The notes: generated by a model from the letters alone, not told the origin. DNA of 64,000 nucleotides from Sedimenticola selenatireducens DSM 17993 (GCF_000428045.1 NZ_ATZE01000013.1:120907-184906); one strand, 5' to 3'. Numbered from the stretch's first letter, positions 49,235 to 59,128 are shown. Made by a program: numbers and translations.

Positions 49235-49690
49235 ATGAAATATCGCAGCTTGCTTATCCTGGGACTGGCCGGCAGCCTGTTCAGCCTGAGCGGATCAGCC
49301 GCCAACCCCGACGACTGCGACCACCCCTTCACCCACGGCAGTGAATACAACCCGCAACAGCTACGGCAAGTGGCAAAAAAATGCGATCAGACCGAGATCG
49401 CCGACCTGTTCTATAATCGCGCCTACCACACCGAGCTACTGCAGAAGTTTCAGGTACTGAACCGCCTGCAGTCCCACAAACCGAACCACGACCTGACCCA
49501 CTACCACACCCAGCGCATCTTCATCGCCCTGTCCGAGGCGTTTGCCAAACGTTCCTGGGAGAGGGGAGAGACGCAGGCCATCGGCCAACTCAACCGGCAA
49601 TACGACCGTTCGATTGAGATTGCCGAATACCAGCTGAAGGGTTATGACGTGCTGGCGGCCCAAACCCGACAGGCACCCGCCACCCCTTGA
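49235..49690 (+). CDS. Secreted hypothetical protein, 151 aa
   Basis: I do not recognise this protein. Residues 1-23 look like a signal peptide (KYRSLLILGLAGSLFSLSG then SA). The mature part has two cysteines about 31 residues apart (DDCDHPF and KKCDQTE), which could form one disulfide in the periplasm. The remainder is helical and rich in H, Q and Y (SHKPNHDLTHYHTQRIF). The start at 49235 is preferred over one seven codons upstream because the signal peptide begins there. It stands alone between comM and the ABC-F gene. Confidence 0.7.
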   Translation: MKYRSLLILGLAGSLFSLSGSAANPDDCDHPFTHGSEYNPQQLRQVAKKCDQTEIADLFYNRAYHTELLQKFQVLNRLQSHKPNHDLTHYHTQRIFIALSEAFAKRSWERGETQAIGQLNRQYDRSIEIAEYQLKGYDVLAAQTRQAPATP

Positions 49691-49804
49691 ACCCGGCGAG
49701 CACATCCAGGAAGACCGTCAAATTTACCCATATGCGGTAATCGCGACCGATCTTTCAACCACGGCGCTCCCGCTCCGGCGCAGAAAGCGGTAGAATCCGC
49801 CGCC

Positions 49805-51724
49805 ATGCTCAGATTCGATAAACTTAGCCTGCGGCGCGGGGTGAAACCGCTCTTCGCCGACGCCAGCTTCATCATCCATCCCGGCCAGCGGGTCGGTATC
49901 ACCGGCGCCAACGGTACCGGCAAATCAAGCCTGTTCGCCATGATCCGCGACCAGTTACATGCCGATGGGGGCGACTTCTACCGCCCCCGTGACTGGGTGA
50001 TCGCCCATGTCGCCCAGGAGACCCCGGCCGATCCGCGTCTGGCGATCGACTATGTGCTGGATGGCGACGAAGAGCTGCGCCAGGTCGAACAGCAACTGGC
50101 CCAGGCCGAGCAAGCCCACCAGGGCGAGCAGGTGGCGAACCTGCATGCCCGGCTCGATACCATCGGCGGCTATACCGCCCGCTCCCGTGCCGCCCGGCTG
50201 ATTCACGGACTCGGGTTCCGACCGGGTGAAGAGCACCATCCGGTCAACAGCTTCTCCGGCGGCTGGCGCATGCGCCTCAATCTGGCCCGCGCCCTGATGT
50301 GCCGCTCCGACCTGCTGCTGCTGGATGAGCCCACCAATCACCTGGATCTGGACGCGGTCATCTGGCTGGAGGAGTGGCTCAAGGCCTACCCCGGCACCCT
50401 GCTGCTGATCTCCCATGACCGGGATTTTCTCGATGCCGTCACCAGCCACATTGCCCATATCGAGCAGGGGCGTATCACCCTTTATACCGGCAACTACTCG
50501 GCCTTCGAGCGGATACGGGCGGAACGCCTCGCCAACCAGCAGTCGGCCTTTGAAAAGCAGCAGCGGGAAGTGGCCCACATCCGCAGCTACGTGGAACGCT
50601 TCCGCGCCAAGGCGACCAAGGCGCGCCAGGCCCAGAGCCGACTCAAGGCGCTGGAGCGGATGGAGCTGATCGCCCCGGCCCATGTGGACTCACCCTTCCA
50701 CTTCAGCTTCAAAAAACCGGAAAAGACCCCCAATCCGCTGCTGAAACTGCTGGAGTCCTGCGCCGGTTATGGCGACCGGCAGATCCTCAACCGGGTCACC
50801 CTCAACCTTTCGCCAGGCGATCGCATCGGCCTGCTCGGGCCCAACGGCGCCGGCAAGTCGACCCTGATCAAACTGCTGGCCGGCGAACTCCAGCCGAACG
50901 GCGGCAAACGGGAGACGGCGCAGGATCTGAAGATCGGTTACTTCGCCCAGCATCAACTGGATCAGCTCAACCCGGACGACAGCGCTCTGGCCCATCTGCT
51001 GCGGCTCGATCCCAAGGCAACCGAACAGGCGATGCGCGATTTCATCGGTGGCTTCGGCTTTGCCGGGGAGCGCGCAGAAAGCCCGGTTGCCCCCTTCTCC
51101 GGCGGCGAGAAGGCGCGGTTGGTGCTGGCCCTGCTGGTCTACCAACGCCCCAACCTGCTGCTGCTGGACGAGCCGACCAATCACCTGGACCTGGAGATGC
51201 GCCACGCCCTGGGGCAGGCGCTGCAGGATTTTGAAGGGGCCATGGTAGTGGTCTCCCATGACCGGCACCTGCTGCGCACCACCACCGATCAGCTGCTGCT
51301 GGTCCACGGCGGCAATGTGGACGAGTTCAAGGGCGATCTGGATGAATACCCCCGCTGGCTGGCCGACAACCGCGGCGCCGACCAGCGGCAGGAGAAAAGC
51401 AGTGCCGAAATCGAGCACAGCGCCAGCGCCCGCAAGGAGCGAAAACGGACTGAGGCGGAGCGCCGGAAACAGCTGCAACCCCTGCGCAAGGCAGTGGAGA
51501 AACAGGAAAAGCTGCTGGAGCAACTGACCGGCAAGCAGCATATCCTGGAAACCGCCCTGGCCGATCCCACCCTCTACGAGGCCAGCCGGAAGGAACAGCT
51601 GAAACAGCTCCTGGCGGACAAGAGCCAGCTCACCCAGCAGCTGAACCAGGTCGAAGAGGCGTGGCTGGAGGCGTGTGAAGCACTGGAGTCGGCCGAGGAA
51701 GCATTGAACAGCGAACAAGCTTGA
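49805..51724 (+). CDS. yheS: ABC-F ATPase, YheS type
   Basis: A 639-aa ribosome-associated ABC-F protein with two ATPase domains and no membrane part. Walker A motifs are GANGTGKSS and GPNGAGKST. Signature motifs are SGGWRMRLNLA and SGGEKARLVLA. Both Walker B segments read LLLDEPTNHLDL. The linker between domains has the YheS-like FRAKATKARQAQSR, and a charged coiled-coil C-terminal extension (about 540-639) follows. Whole-length resemblance is to E. coli YheS (637 aa) rather than EttA or Uup. Such proteins resolve stalled ribosomes. Confidence 0.93.
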   Translation: MLRFDKLSLRRGVKPLFADASFIIHPGQRVGITGANGTGKSSLFAMIRDQLHADGGDFYRPRDWVIAHVAQETPADPRLAIDYVLDGDEELRQVEQQLAQAEQAHQGEQVANLHARLDTIGGYTARSRAARLIHGLGFRPGEEHHPVNSFSGGWRMRLNLARALMCRSDLLLLDEPTNHLDLDAVIWLEEWLKAYPGTLLLISHDRDFLDAVTSHIAHIEQGRITLYTGNYSAFERIRAERLANQQSAFEKQQREVAHIRSYVERFRAKATKARQAQSRLKALERMELIAPAHVDSPFHFSFKKPEKTPNPLLKLLESCAGYGDRQILNRVTLNLSPGDRIGLLGPNGAGKSTLIKLLAGELQPNGGKRETAQDLKIGYFAQHQLDQLNPDDSALAHLLRLDPKATEQAMRDFIGGFGFAGERAESPVAPFSGGEKARLVLALLVYQRPNLLLLDEPTNHLDLEMRHALGQALQDFEGAMVVVSHDRHLLRTTTDQLLLVHGGNVDEFKGDLDEYPRWLADNRGADQRQEKSSAEIEHSASARKERKRTEAERRKQLQPLRKAVEKQEKLLEQLTGKQHILETALADPTLYEASRKEQLKQLLADKSQLTQQLNQVEEAWLEACEALESAEEALNSEQA

Positions 51725-51897
51725 TCACGACCAAGGCGGAAGATCCGAACAGACAAGACAAAGGGGCTCACTCCATGTCTGCTGTTGGCCACCAGCGACA
51801 GGATCGCATACGATGAAGCAACGGGCGCGCTGGAAAGGCGCTTCACAAAGCCACCGGTCAGCCTGGTGACAGGGCGCATCCGATCAGGAGAGTAAAG

Positions 51898-52257
51898 ATG
51901 TCCGTTGATGACGTAGTCTGGGTTCTGAAAGAAAACAGCGAGGTGATGGAATCCGCTGTTTTAATTCGCGAAGTAAAGTTATTGCTGAATCTGGGGCACG
52001 CCCTGTTTCATCCAGAGCTGAAGATAAAAATTTACAAAAGCACCGCCATTCCGGATACACCGTTCCATTTTGAACTGAGCCATCATGTCTTCACACCTAT
52101 GCAGACTGCTCCCTTGTCTCCCGCCCGGACATCCTATGGGTCCGAGCGCGAAGCGATCCAGCAGGCGATTGCCGCCACCACCAGTGTTATTAAAGCTGCT
52201 CTCGGAGCCGGCCACACACCGAGTCGAAATTGGCTGGTGCGAAACGAGCAGTTCTGA
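51898..52257 (+). CDS. Hypothetical protein, 119 aa
   Basis: Unrecognised. The 119-aa protein has no signal peptide or membrane helix. The N-terminal half is mixed alpha/beta (DDVVWVLKENSEVMESAVLI, LNLGHALFHPELKIKIYKS). The C-terminal half has a Gly/Ser/Ala-rich helix (EREAIQQAIAATTSVIKAAL) and ends in NEQF. The start has a good ribosome-binding site (AGGAGAG about 7 bases upstream). Its codon use looks less GC-biased than its neighbours, for example GCT, AAA and TTA codons in the first third, so acquisition by transfer is possible but not demonstrated. Confidence 0.6.
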   Translation: MSVDDVVWVLKENSEVMESAVLIREVKLLLNLGHALFHPELKIKIYKSTAIPDTPFHFELSHHVFTPMQTAPLSPARTSYGSEREAIQQAIAATTSVIKAALGAGHTPSRNWLVRNEQF

Positions 52258-52416
52258 ACCGGATCAATCTGACTGGAGGCAATAACCGGCTCGCGGCGCA
52301 ACCTGGATTGACGACAGCGCCATTCACATCGCGGACTTTCCCGCTCGCGACTCGCTTGCGCAAAATGCCCTTTCAGTGCACATTGACCCACTCTCATCGG
52401 CACCCGGTTCAACTTC

Positions 52417-53244
52417 ATGCTCAGTTATCGCCACGCCTTCCACGCCGGCAATTTTGCCGATGTCTTTAAACATCTGGTGCTGGTCAAGAGCCTGGAGTAT
52501 CTGCTGCAGAAACCGGGGCCACTGCTCTATATCGACACCCACGCCGGCGCGGGCAGCTATCCGCTCAACAACGCCATGAGCCGCAAGACCAATGAGTATG
52601 CACAGGGTGCGGGGGCCTTGCAGTTACAGCAACTGCCGGCGGATTTTGCCCCCTATGGCAGACTGGTAGAACGCTACGGCAAACAGGGCATCTACCCCGG
52701 ATCTCCACTGATTGCTGCCGATTTATTGCGCGACCAGGACAAGTTGCGGCTATTTGAGCTGCACCCCACCGATTACCCCAAACTCGCCCGGTTGTTTGCC
52801 AAAGACCGTCGTGTGCGCGCTGAACAGAGTGATGGACATCACGCCCTGAAGTCCCAGTTACCGGCCGCACAAAAGCGGGCCCTGGTGCTGATGGACCCGG
52901 CCTATGAGGTAAAGCGTGAGTACCAAACCGTGGTGGACTCGCTGCTGGCTGGATACAAGCGTATGGCCAATGCCACCTACCTACTCTGGTATCCCGTGGT
53001 ACAACGTGACTGGATCGACCGCTTGGTCAGGCAATTACGCACCAGCAACATGAAGGATATCTGGCAGTTTGAGCTGGGCTTGGAAGCAGACAACCGTGAG
53101 CACGGCATGACCGCCAGCGGCATGATCGCCATCAACCCGCCCTGGGTCTTGCCCCGGCAGATGGCTGACCTGTTGCCGGCGCTGCAACGGCAACTGGCCT
53201 CCGACCGGGGATTTTATCGCATCGAGCAGATCGGGGCCGGCTGA
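52417..53244 (+). CDS. rlmJ: 23S rRNA (adenine-2030-N6)-methyltransferase RlmJ
   Basis: RlmJ methylates A2030 in 23S rRNA. The 275-aa protein has the family start MLSYRHAFHAGNFADVFKH, the SAM-binding LLYIDTHAGAGSY and the catalytic MDPAYEVK (the DPPY-type motif of N6-adenine methyltransferases). It is a single gene between two unknown or minor genes. Confidence 0.95.
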   Translation: MLSYRHAFHAGNFADVFKHLVLVKSLEYLLQKPGPLLYIDTHAGAGSYPLNNAMSRKTNEYAQGAGALQLQQLPADFAPYGRLVERYGKQGIYPGSPLIAADLLRDQDKLRLFELHPTDYPKLARLFAKDRRVRAEQSDGHHALKSQLPAAQKRALVLMDPAYEVKREYQTVVDSLLAGYKRMANATYLLWYPVVQRDWIDRLVRQLRTSNMKDIWQFELGLEADNREHGMTASGMIAINPPWVLPRQMADLLPALQRQLASDRGFYRIEQIGAG

Positions 53245-53355
53245 TGCGCCGGGGCGATGTTTAGAGCGAACAGTTTCAGCTTGCCCATACAAAAAAACCT
53301 CCCCTGACACGACAGAAGGTATAATCAGCCGACTTTCTGACTATACGGTGACCCC

Positions 53356-53625
53356 ATGAAACTTCTGATACGCAACCTCGCCCGCAGCACCACCGAGGCT
53401 GAGCTCCGTGCTCTGTTCGAAGCCTACGGCCAGGTACAGTCCTGCACCCTGGTGCTGGATAAGGAGAGTGGTCAGTCAAAGGGTTTTGGTTTCGTTAATA
53501 TGCCCAAGCCGGGGGAGGCCAAGGCGGCGATGAAGAGCCTGAATGGGCAAGAGGTGGCTGGCAACCGGATGCGGGTAAAAAAAGCCGAGACACCACCAGC
53601 GAAGCCGGGACGTACGGACGCATAG
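53356..53625 (+). CDS. RRM RNA-binding protein
   Basis: An 89-aa single RNA-recognition-motif protein. RNP2 is LLIRNL (residues 3-8) and RNP1 is KGFGFVNM (residues 42-49), the classic positions. The short C-terminus is basic and proline-rich (KKAETPPAKPGRTDA). Stand-alone bacterial RRM proteins are often cold- or stress-responsive. A good -10 element, TATAAT, lies at 53320-53325, but no clear -35 is seen. The RNA target is unknown. Confidence 0.92.
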   Translation: MKLLIRNLARSTTEAELRALFEAYGQVQSCTLVLDKESGQSKGFGFVNMPKPGEAKAAMKSLNGQEVAGNRMRVKKAETPPAKPGRTDA

Positions 53626-53681
53626 CCAACCCCCGGGCCGCGGACCAGGACATCAAGCAACTCGATAACCAGGAGCAAACG

Positions 53682-53999
53682 ATGGCATTTTGGAACCTGA
53701 ACTCCCTGGAGCTGGAAGCATTTCGCCCCGGCATCAACAGCCGGGCAGAACTGGGTGAACAGCTGATTATGGCCTATATGGAGATCGCGGCGGGTGAAGA
53801 AGACAGCGGCCACCTGCATCCATACGATCAGTGTGGCGTGGTCATGGCCGGTCGCATCGAGATGTTCATCGGCAGTGAACGGAAACTGCTCAGCCCCAGC
53901 CAAACCTATTTCATACCCGCGGGCGAACCGCACGGCTGGAAAACCTTCGATGAACCGGCCACCCTGCTGGATATATCATCCAGACAGCCAGGCGCGTGA
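53682..53999 (+). CDS. Cupin-domain protein
   Basis: A 105-aa small cupin. The metal-binding motif 1 is seen as SGHLHPYDQCGVVMAGRIEM (histidines at about residues 44-46) and motif 2 as PAGEPHGWK. Such single-domain cupins include isomerases and sensors; the substrate is unknown. It follows the RRM gene by 56 bases and converges on the RND permease with a 19-base gap. Confidence 0.88.
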   Translation: MAFWNLNSLELEAFRPGINSRAELGEQLIMAYMEIAAGEEDSGHLHPYDQCGVVMAGRIEMFIGSERKLLSPSQTYFIPAGEPHGWKTFDEPATLLDISSRQPGA

Positions 54000-54017
54000 C
54001 CGGTTAGTCGCTACGGT

Positions 54018-57000
54018 TCACCCGGCCAGCTCATCCGCCTCCTGCTCCTCCTGCTCCAACGCCTGTTGGGCCTTGGCATGGTCCCGTGCCAGCAACAGAT
54101 AGAACGCCGGCAACACAAACAGGGTAAAGAGGGTACCGATACCCAGGCCGGTAGTGATGGTCAGGCCGATATCAAACCGGCTGACCGCACCCGGACCACT
54201 CGCGGTCAGCAGTGGGAACATGGCCACGATCAGGGCAACGGCAGTCATCAGAATCGGCCGCAGACGGATGGCAGCCGCCTTCTCCACCGCCTCGCGTTTC
54301 GACAGCCCCTCGTTGATCTGTAATTGATTGGCAAACTCCACGATCAGGATGCCGTTCTTGGCCACCACGCCAATCAGGGTAATCAGGCCGACCTGGGTAT
54401 AAATGTTGACCGAGGCCATGCCCAGGGTAATGAAAAGCATCGCACCGGCAATTGACAGGGGCACCGAGATCAGGATGATTAGCGGATCGCGCCAACTCTC
54501 GAACTGGGCAGCCAGCACCAGGTAGATCACCAGCAGTGACAGGAAAAAGGTGACCACCAGGCCACTGCCCTGTTGGGCAAACTGCCGTGAGTCGCCGGCA
54601 TAGTCATAACTGTAGCCTTTCGGCAGCAACTCCTGCGCCTGGGCTTCAAGGAACGCCAGCGCATCCCCCAGCTTGACCCCGGGGAACATCACCCCTTCCA
54701 CCGCCACTGAGTTGAGCTGCTGGAACTGGGTCCGTTTTGAGGGCTCGACACTGCTCTCCATACTGACCACACTGGAGAGTGGCACCAGATCCCCGCCGTC
54801 GGCACGGATATAGTAATCGTCCAGCATCGCCTCGTTGAGACGGTAGGCCTGCTCGACCTGTGGAATCACCTTGTAGCTGCGGCCATCGAGATTGAACCAG
54901 TTGACATAACCACCGCCCAGCATGGTGCCCAGATTGCGGCCGATTTCCGACATGCTGATACCCAGGTCGCCCGCCCGATCCCGGTCGACCAGCAAGCGGG
55001 TAACGGGGCGATCTATATCGACCGACTTCTTCAGAAACATAAAACTGCCACTGGCCATCCCGCGACCGATAATCTGGTCTGCCAGTGCAGCGATCTCTTC
55101 ATAAGTGCGGTCGCTGGTAAGAACAAACTGCACCGGCAGTCCGCCGGACGAACCGGGCAGGCTGGGCCTTGGAAAGGCCACGGTCTGGAAACCCGCCACC
55201 TTGTCCAGGGTGGCCTGCACCTCCGGCTGGACCTCCATCTGGGTGCGCTCACGCTGACTGATGGAGGTCATCTTGAAGCCACCGAACACCGTATCCTGGG
55301 TACGGCCGAGGATATAGAAGCCATCGTTGAATTCGGGAATCTTGGTAAAACCCTCCTGAATCTGCCGCGCATAGGCGCGGTGATAATCGAGCGTCGCGGT
55401 GCGTGGTCCGCTGGCCTGGAAAAACAGGATGCCCTGATCCTCCGTCGGTGCCAGCTCATTCTGGCTGGTGATGAACATCAGGTAGATGGCCGGCAGGGTA
55501 AGCAGGGCAAGTATAACGCTCACCGACACGGTGGAGAGCGAGCCATGTAACAGTCGCCGATAGACGTCGGAGAGCCAGTTGAAGAACTTCTCAACCCGCT
55601 GCTCAAAGCGTCCCTGGGTGCCGTGAGGCTTCAGCACATGGGCGGAGATCACCGGAGAGAGGGTGAGCGCCACGATGCCGGAGATAATGACCGCACCGGT
55701 CAGGGTGAAGGCAAACTCGGTAAACAGCGTACCCACCAATCCACCCATAAAGCCGATCGGCGCGTATACCGCCAGCAGGGTGGTGGTCATGGCAATAATC
55801 GGCACCGCCATCTCTCGCGCGCCATAAATGGCGGCATGGAATTTCGTCTCACCCCGCTCGATATGGCGGTGCACATTCTCCACCACGATAATCGCATCAT
55901 CCACCACCAGGCCGATCGCCAGCACCATGGAGAGCAGGGTCAGCAGGTTCAGCGAGTAACCCAGCAGCAGCATAATAAAGGCACCGCCGATGAGCGAGAG
56001 CGGCACCGCCACTGCCGGCACCGCGGCCGCGCGAAACGAACCGAGGGTCAGGTAGACTACGAACAGCACAATCACCACCGCCTCGATAATGGTGCCGTAG
56101 ACCTCATCAATAGAGTCCTGGATAAAGGTACTGGCGTCATAGGGGATCATTACCTGCATCCCTTCCGGCAACTGGGAGCGGATCTTCGGCACCTCATCAT
56201 TCACCAGTCCAGCCACGGTCAGCGGGTTGGATCCCGGCGCCTGCTCCACCGCAATGAATACCGCCGGGATACCGCTATACCAGGCGGTCGAGTCGTAGTT
56301 CTCAGCGCCCAGCTCGGTGCGTGCAATGTCACCCAGCCGCACCAGGGTACCGTTGCCGCTACGCACTACCAGTCGCTCAAAATCCTCCGCCTGGTTGATA
56401 TCGGTACTGGCGGTCAGGTCCACCGCCACGTACTTGCCCTTGGTTGATCCCACGCCGGCCAGGTAGTTGTTGGCCCGCAGCACGTTGGCCACATCATCGG
56501 CAGTCACACCCAGTGCCGCCATGCGCCGCGGATCAAGCCAGATGCGCATCGCAAACTGCTGACCAAACATGCGCGCTTTGGCTACACCGGGCAACGCCTG
56601 CAACTGTGGCTGCACTACCCGGACTACATAGTCGGCAAGCTGTACCCGGGAGATCTCCTGGCTGTAAAAAGCCACATACATCAGGGCAGTGGAGTCACCG
56701 GTACTGGACTCGATTACCGGGTCCTGGGCGTCCGCCGGCAATACATTGCGTTTACTGGCTACCTTGGCCTGGATCTCGGCGACAGCCGCATTGGCGTCGT
56801 AGTTGAGCTCCATATGCACTTCAATGGCGGAGCTGCCCTGGCTGCTGGTGGAAAACACATAGTCGATACCATTGGCTTCGGCAATCGCCTGCTGCAGCGG
56901 GGTCGTGACAAACCCCTTCACCAGATCGGAACTGGCCCCCGGATAGTTGGTGGTCACCTTGACTACGGTACTGTCGATGACCGGATACTGCCGCACCTCC

Positions 57001-57095
57001 AGCAGACCGAGGGAACGCACGCCGACTATCAGGATCAGCAGACTGACCACGGACGCCAGGACCGGGCGCTTGATAAAGATGTCGGTAAATTTCAT
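54018..57095 (-). CDS. RND efflux permease (HAE-1 family)
   Basis: A 1025-aa inner-membrane proton/drug antiporter of the AcrB/MexB superfamily. The proton-relay aspartates are in GLVVDDAIIVVEN (TM4), and the lysine partner is in VAKNGILIVEFANQL (TM10). Two large periplasmic loops follow TM1 and TM7. It pumps substrates such as drugs or solvents through a trimer, together with the adaptor encoded just upstream and an outer-membrane channel not present here. Its start overlaps the adaptor stop by 4 bases. Confidence 0.95.
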   Translation of the reverse strand: MKFTDIFIKRPVLASVVSLLILIVGVRSLGLLEVRQYPVIDSTVVKVTTNYPGASSDLVKGFVTTPLQQAIAEANGIDYVFSTSSQGSSAIEVHMELNYDANAAVAEIQAKVASKRNVLPADAQDPVIESSTGDSTALMYVAFYSQEISRVQLADYVVRVVQPQLQALPGVAKARMFGQQFAMRIWLDPRRMAALGVTADDVANVLRANNYLAGVGSTKGKYVAVDLTASTDINQAEDFERLVVRSGNGTLVRLGDIARTELGAENYDSTAWYSGIPAVFIAVEQAPGSNPLTVAGLVNDEVPKIRSQLPEGMQVMIPYDASTFIQDSIDEVYGTIIEAVVIVLFVVYLTLGSFRAAAVPAVAVPLSLIGGAFIMLLLGYSLNLLTLLSMVLAIGLVVDDAIIVVENVHRHIERGETKFHAAIYGAREMAVPIIAMTTTLLAVYAPIGFMGGLVGTLFTEFAFTLTGAVIISGIVALTLSPVISAHVLKPHGTQGRFEQRVEKFFNWLSDVYRRLLHGSLSTVSVSVILALLTLPAIYLMFITSQNELAPTEDQGILFFQASGPRTATLDYHRAYARQIQEGFTKIPEFNDGFYILGRTQDTVFGGFKMTSISQRERTQMEVQPEVQATLDKVAGFQTVAFPRPSLPGSSGGLPVQFVLTSDRTYEEIAALADQIIGRGMASGSFMFLKKSVDIDRPVTRLLVDRDRAGDLGISMSEIGRNLGTMLGGGYVNWFNLDGRSYKVIPQVEQAYRLNEAMLDDYYIRADGGDLVPLSSVVSMESSVEPSKRTQFQQLNSVAVEGVMFPGVKLGDALAFLEAQAQELLPKGYSYDYAGDSRQFAQQGSGLVVTFFLSLLVIYLVLAAQFESWRDPLIILISVPLSIAGAMLFITLGMASVNIYTQVGLITLIGVVAKNGILIVEFANQLQINEGLSKREAVEKAAAIRLRPILMTAVALIVAMFPLLTASGPGAVSRFDIGLTITTGLGIGTLFTLFVLPAFYLLLARDHAKAQQALEQEEQEADELAG

Positions 57096-58195
57096 TGTTC
57101 GGCAACCTTACCGTTGTCCAGCTGCACGGAGTCATCAATGGTAACCGACTGCCCGTCACGCAGCTTGACCAGTCCGGCACGAACAACCTGCTCACCGGCC
57201 TCCAGCCCCCGGGTGACCGCCACCCGCCCCTCGCGAACCGCCCCGGTCTCGACCTGGCGTCGCTTCACGCGCAATCCTCCGCTCTCGGTTTTATCGATAA
57301 CATAGGCAAAATTGCCATACGTGTTGTAGCTGATGGCGGTACGCGGCACCGTCAGCACGGCACTTTCCTGCTGCATCAAGGTCTCGACCTCGGCGAACAT
57401 GCCGGGACGCAGAAGATTGTCCCGGTTGGGTACCGTGGCCCGGACCCGGATCGAGCGGCTACCCTCGTCGACACCGGCATCAATGGCACTGACGCTACCG
57501 ATGAACTGGGCGTCCGGATAGGCACCGACCCTCAGCTGCACCGTCTGGCCCGGGGCGACTTTGCTGAATTCACGCTCCGGCAACGCATAGTCCACGTAGA
57601 GCGGGTCCAGAGCCTGCAGGCTGACGATCGACGTGCCGGCAGGCAGAAACTGTCCCTGGTCGACCTGGCGGATACCAAGGATGCCGCCGAACGGCGATCG
57701 GATCACCTTCTTCTGCACCGTCGCCTGCTGTTGCGCCACCTTGGCCTGGGCACTCTCAAACGTCGCCTTGGCAATATCGAATTCCGATTTGGAAACCGCC
57801 TGCTTGGGCATCAGTTCGGCGGTGCGCCGGTACTGCACCTCGGCCAGGCGCTGGTCGGCCTTGAGCGATTCCAGGGTGGCCAGTTCCACCGAATCCTCCA
57901 GGCGCAGCAGAACGGCTCCGGCCGCCACCGCCTGGCCGGACTCAAACCCGATCAGACTGACAATTCCCGGCACCTCGTTGGTCACCTGGATGCCACTCTG
58001 TGCACGCAGGCTGCCCACCGCGCGCAGCATCGGCTGCCAGTTTTCCTGTTGCACGAGGGCCGAGGCGATGACGGCCGGAGGGCGCGGTGCAGTCAGTTGC
58101 GCATTCATCTGCTGGAACTTCTGGTATTTCCAGTAACCGACACCGGCAGCGGCGCCGCCAAACAATAGAAGAACAAGTATCAGCCGTTTAATCAT
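57092..58195 (-). CDS. RND efflux periplasmic adaptor
   Basis: A 367-aa membrane-fusion protein that links the RND pump to the outer-membrane channel. It has an N-terminal membrane anchor (RLILVLLLFGGAAAGVGYW), then barrel-sandwich/lipoyl motifs (ESGQAVAAGAVLLRLED and GILGIRQVDQGQFLPAG) flanking a helical hairpin, and a beta-barrel with VEVETLM. The gene overlaps the permease by 4 bases and the TetR gene by 8, so the three form one operon. Confidence 0.94.
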   Translation of the reverse strand: MIKRLILVLLLFGGAAAGVGYWKYQKFQQMNAQLTAPRPPAVIASALVQQENWQPMLRAVGSLRAQSGIQVTNEVPGIVSLIGFESGQAVAAGAVLLRLEDSVELATLESLKADQRLAEVQYRRTAELMPKQAVSKSEFDIAKATFESAQAKVAQQQATVQKKVIRSPFGGILGIRQVDQGQFLPAGTSIVSLQALDPLYVDYALPEREFSKVAPGQTVQLRVGAYPDAQFIGSVSAIDAGVDEGSRSIRVRATVPNRDNLLRPGMFAEVETLMQQESAVLTVPRTAISYNTYGNFAYVIDKTESGGLRVKRRQVETGAVREGRVAVTRGLEAGEQVVRAGLVKLRDGQSVTIDDSVQLDNGKVAEQ

Positions 58196-58913
58196 GAACT
58201 TTTTCCTGAGAAATTACGGGTAAGGCCGGGTTGCCGGTAGCGTCGCCGGGCATTTCGTCTGGCGGATTTCGCAGGCAACCATGGAACAGCAGGTCGGCTG
58301 CCATACGCACGAAACGCTGCGGATCGTCGGCAAAATCAACAAACGGAAAATGGCGCAGCACGTTGCGGCTCTGGAAGAAAAACACGTTGGTACTGATGAT
58401 CAGGTGCGCCAGCAGGGCCGGATCCAGGTCACGGCGAAACTCCCCGCTCGCCTGACCTTCACGCACGATCTCCACCAACTCGGTAAAGCCTTCGAAAAAC
58501 ACCTGTTCGGCCAGCTCCTTGCCGCCCTCGGGGCTGGACTCCATCACTTCCCGGACCACTAGGCGGGAGACCTGTTCACGGCGCAGCAGGGTTTCCAGAT
58601 GATGAGACAAGAAGGAGGAGAGTTGCTCGGCTACCGTGCCCCCCTGCACCCGTCCCTGCCGCAACGCCGCGCTGCTGTCACGGCAGGCTTCACGAATCAC
58701 TTCCAGATAGAGTTCACGCTTGCTGCGAAAATGGTGGAACACGTTAGCCTTGCTCACTCCGGCACTGCGCGCCACCGCACTCATGGAGGTGGCGTCATAA
58801 CCTTTTTCGGAAAACAGGCCGGCGGCAACATCGAGAATCGCCTGTCCTCCGGGAGAGAGTTGCCCCTCATCCTGTGAACACGCATGGACAGGCCTGGATT
58901 GAATATGTGGCAT
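58188..58913 (-). CDS. TetR-family repressor of the efflux operon
   Basis: A 241-aa TetR regulator. The N-terminal helix-turn-helix is TSMSAVARSAGVSKANVFHH followed by FRSKRELYLEV (about residues 42-72). The C-terminal ligand domain contains a TetR_C-like LRHFPFVDFADDPQRF segment. It is the first gene of the RND operon, and a perfect palindrome overlapping its promoter implies autoregulation. An extended N-terminus (MPHIQSRPVHACSQDEGQ) precedes the fold. Confidence 0.93.
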   Translation of the reverse strand: MPHIQSRPVHACSQDEGQLSPGGQAILDVAAGLFSEKGYDATSMSAVARSAGVSKANVFHHFRSKRELYLEVIREACRDSSAALRQGRVQGGTVAEQLSSFLSHHLETLLRREQVSRLVVREVMESSPEGGKELAEQVFFEGFTELVEIVREGQASGEFRRDLDPALLAHLIISTNVFFFQSRNVLRHFPFVDFADDPQRFVRMAADLLFHGCLRNPPDEMPGDATGNPALPVISQEKVHD

Positions 58914-58929
58914 CGGAATCCCTAAAGAA

Positions 58930-58945
58930 CTGACCGGTCGGTCAG
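58930..58945 (-). promoter_or_regulatory. TetR-type operator
   Basis: CTGACCG-GT-CGGTCAG is a perfect 16-base palindrome 17 bases upstream of the repressor start codon. It covers the predicted transcription start (about 58943), so bound repressor would block initiation. Confidence 0.75.
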
Positions 58946-58949
58946 GCGT

Positions 58950-58978
58950 ATTCTAGACCGCTTCTCAGGCCGCTACAA
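58950..58978 (-). promoter_or_regulatory. Sigma-70 promoter of the RND operon
   Basis: On the minus strand TTGTAG (58978-58973) and TAGAAT (58955-58950) are separated by exactly 17 bases. The start would fall inside the operator palindrome. Confidence 0.65.
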
Positions 58979-59128
58979 GCCCCGCACTTGCGCCCGGCGA
59001 AAGACAGGATCCGTAACCACGCGGGATAGGGACATGACGGTTGCCCAGGGTGGCACAGTTGGCGGCGGAGGTCTGGGTGGTGCTATCACAGCCCTTTGAG
59101 GATGATCTACAGCAGCGGGATGGCGCTG

